This document shows positions 63,115 to 64,000 of a stretch of 64,000 nt of DNA, piece after piece. A program made the position numbers and the translations under genes. The DNA is from Clostridiales bacterium. Lineage in GTDB: Bacteria; Bacillota; Clostridia; Peptostreptococcales; Anaerovoracaceae. Position 1 is the stretch's first letter. Every line of letters begins with the position of its first letter. Location: positions 62,001-126,000 of the forward strand of contig JALENW010000024.1 in the NCBI GenBank assembly GCA_022766365.1, read 5' to 3'. Under the pieces are notes generated by a model. The model was given only the letters and a program-made list of their open reading frames with translations, did no database searches and had not been told where the DNA came from.

Positions 63115-64000
63115 TTACCTCTTTCGCTTAGCTAATGTTAGCACCAGATCTCGGAAAAACTCCGCATTGTCATAGTAGCCTTCTATGGCTGCTACTGCAT
63201 TTTCTGTATATTCATTCAGTTTCCGGAGTGAAGCCTCCAATCCCTCTTTTGAAACATATGTGATCTTCTTTCTAGCCTTGTCGGTTCCTGTATTTTTCCC
63301 CAGATGGCTGCTGTTACCGATTTCGTCCAGAATATCATCAGCAATTTGATAAGCAAGACCGAGATATTCAGCATAAGTGGTCATATTGCTCATCATTTCA
63401 TCGTCGGCGCCGCCAAGATATAAACCTGCCCTAACTGCTGCAACGATGAGTGCTCCTGTTTTGTTGATATGAATATATTCGATCATTTCGAGAGAACTAT
63501 CCTGGTTTTCGGCTTCCATATCGGAAACCTGACCCGCAACCATTCCTTTAACACCTGCGTGTTTTGCTACCGTGTACATAGCGTTAATTCTTCTCTTCAT
63601 CTTATCAGTATCATCAAAATGAAGATAAAGATCCTTAATCATAGTTTCAAAGGCGGTATTTAGAAGTCCATCTCCTGCAAGCGTAGCAATAGCATCTCCA
63701 AACACCTTGTGATTTGTAGGCTTTCCCCTTCTCAAATCATCGTTATCCATAGAGGGAAGATCATCGTGAATTAGCGAATACGTATGAATATACTCTATAG
63801 CACAGGCATAGGGCATAGCTTCTTTACAGTCACCTCCTGCAAATTGACATGCAGCTAATAAAAGCACAGGTCTCAGACGTTTTCCGCCGGCTTCCAGTGA
63901 ATACTTCATAGCCTCGTTCAGGCTGCTGCTTTTCTCATCAATTCTAGGTAGAAAATCCAGTAAATATTCATTAACCGAATTTCTGTATTTATCGTATGCT
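63115..64000 (-). CDS. ispA: polyprenyl synthase (geranyl/farnesyl diphosphate synthase), N-terminus outside window
   Basis: The frame stays open to the window edge (last base of the open codon at 63999), adding about 30 residues (YDKYRNSVNEYLLDFL …) before the ATG at 63909; the gene is therefore cut by the window. First Asp-rich motif DDLPSMDNDD and second DDILDE, with GGKRLRPVL, identify a trans-prenyltransferase of the IspA group; the two residues in the FARM loop fit short-chain products (C10–C20). It heads the ispA–dxs–tlyA set. Confidence 0.95.
   Translation of the reverse strand, partial: AYDKYRNSVNEYLLDFLPRIDEKSSSLNEAMKYSLEAGGKRLRPVLLLAACQFAGGDCKEAMPYACAIEYIHTYSLIHDDLPSMDNDDLRRGKPTNHKVFGDAIATLAGDGLLNTAFETMIKDLYLHFDDTDKMKRRINAMYTVAKHAGVKGMVAGQVSDMEAENQDSSLEMIEYIHINKTGALIVAAVRAGLYLGGADDEMMSNMTTYAEYLGLAYQIADDILDEIGNSSHLGKNTGTDKARKKITYVSKEGLEASLRKLNEYTENAVAAIEGYYDNAEFFRDLVLTLAKRKR

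Noticed and set aside
1..64000. CRISPR array, rRNA or insertion sequence
   Set aside because: No regularly spaced repeats, rRNA-like sequence or transposase frame was found on either strand.

Overview
The window is a dense, low-to-moderate GC bacterial chromosome segment. Gene order (rpmB–Asp23–recG–rsmD–coaD; ftsK–rimO–pgsA–cinA–recA; rplU–rpmA–obg; alaS–ireB–ruvX; mutS–mutL–miaA), Gram-positive promoters, strong GGAGG ribosome sites and Gram-positive LexA boxes point to the Firmicutes, class Clostridia. A class III ribonucleotide-reductase activase, several radical-SAM enzymes, acetate kinase and a NifS/NifU pair fit an anaerobic fermenter. The exact genus cannot be read from the sequence; a non-sporulating Family XIII-like relative (Mogibacterium or oral Eubacterium group) is a guess only.

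Layout. 1–7.9 kb (+): end of nrdG, rpmB, an Asp23-like gene, recG, rsmD, coaD, a coiled-coil protein, tmcAL, ackA and rpmF, with several clear sigma-A promoters. 8–15.9 kb (+): asd, uppP, ftsK/spoIIIE, rimO, pgsA and cinA. 16–22.9 kb (+): LexA-controlled recA, rplU (with an added C-terminal domain), rpmA (without the usual Firmicute N-terminal extension and without the prp protease gene), obg, a TIGR03960/DUF2344 radical-SAM pair and comEA. 23–32.6 kb (+): a degenerate Spo0A-like regulator, DUF896, the sulfur-relay operon nifS–nifU–mnmA, an unknown gene, pgm, alaS, ireB and ruvX. 32.8–44.3 kb (+): a nearly complete purine operon, purE-C-F-M-N-(purO-like)-purH'-D-L, in which the usual bifunctional PurH is replaced by a stand-alone AICAR transformylase and an archaeal-type IMP cyclohydrolase. 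44.35–45.15 kb: about 0.8 kb without a gene, with strong inverted repeats. 45.15–64 kb (mostly −): a YneA-like SOS cell-division inhibitor under a promoter with three LexA-like boxes; a compact AT-rich unit (divergent LysR regulator, two half-size ChrA transporters, NhaC antiporter, M20 peptidase); then TVP38, a Met-gamma-lyase-family protein, a tyrosine recombinase, miaA, mutL, mutS, an aminotransferase, tlyA, dxs and the start-truncated ispA.

How they fit. Most genes are core information processing, envelope lipid and nucleotide synthesis. The features that stand out are the triple-box SOS promoter, the LysR/ChrA/ChrA/NhaC/M20 unit lying between the mismatch-repair/miaA block and yneA, the Spo0A homologue with Glu at the phosphorylation site, the L21/L27 changes, and the non-orthologous purine finishing step. 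No CRISPR array, rRNA, tRNA or intact insertion sequence was seen. All assignments rest on motif and gene-order recognition by eye; no database search was run.
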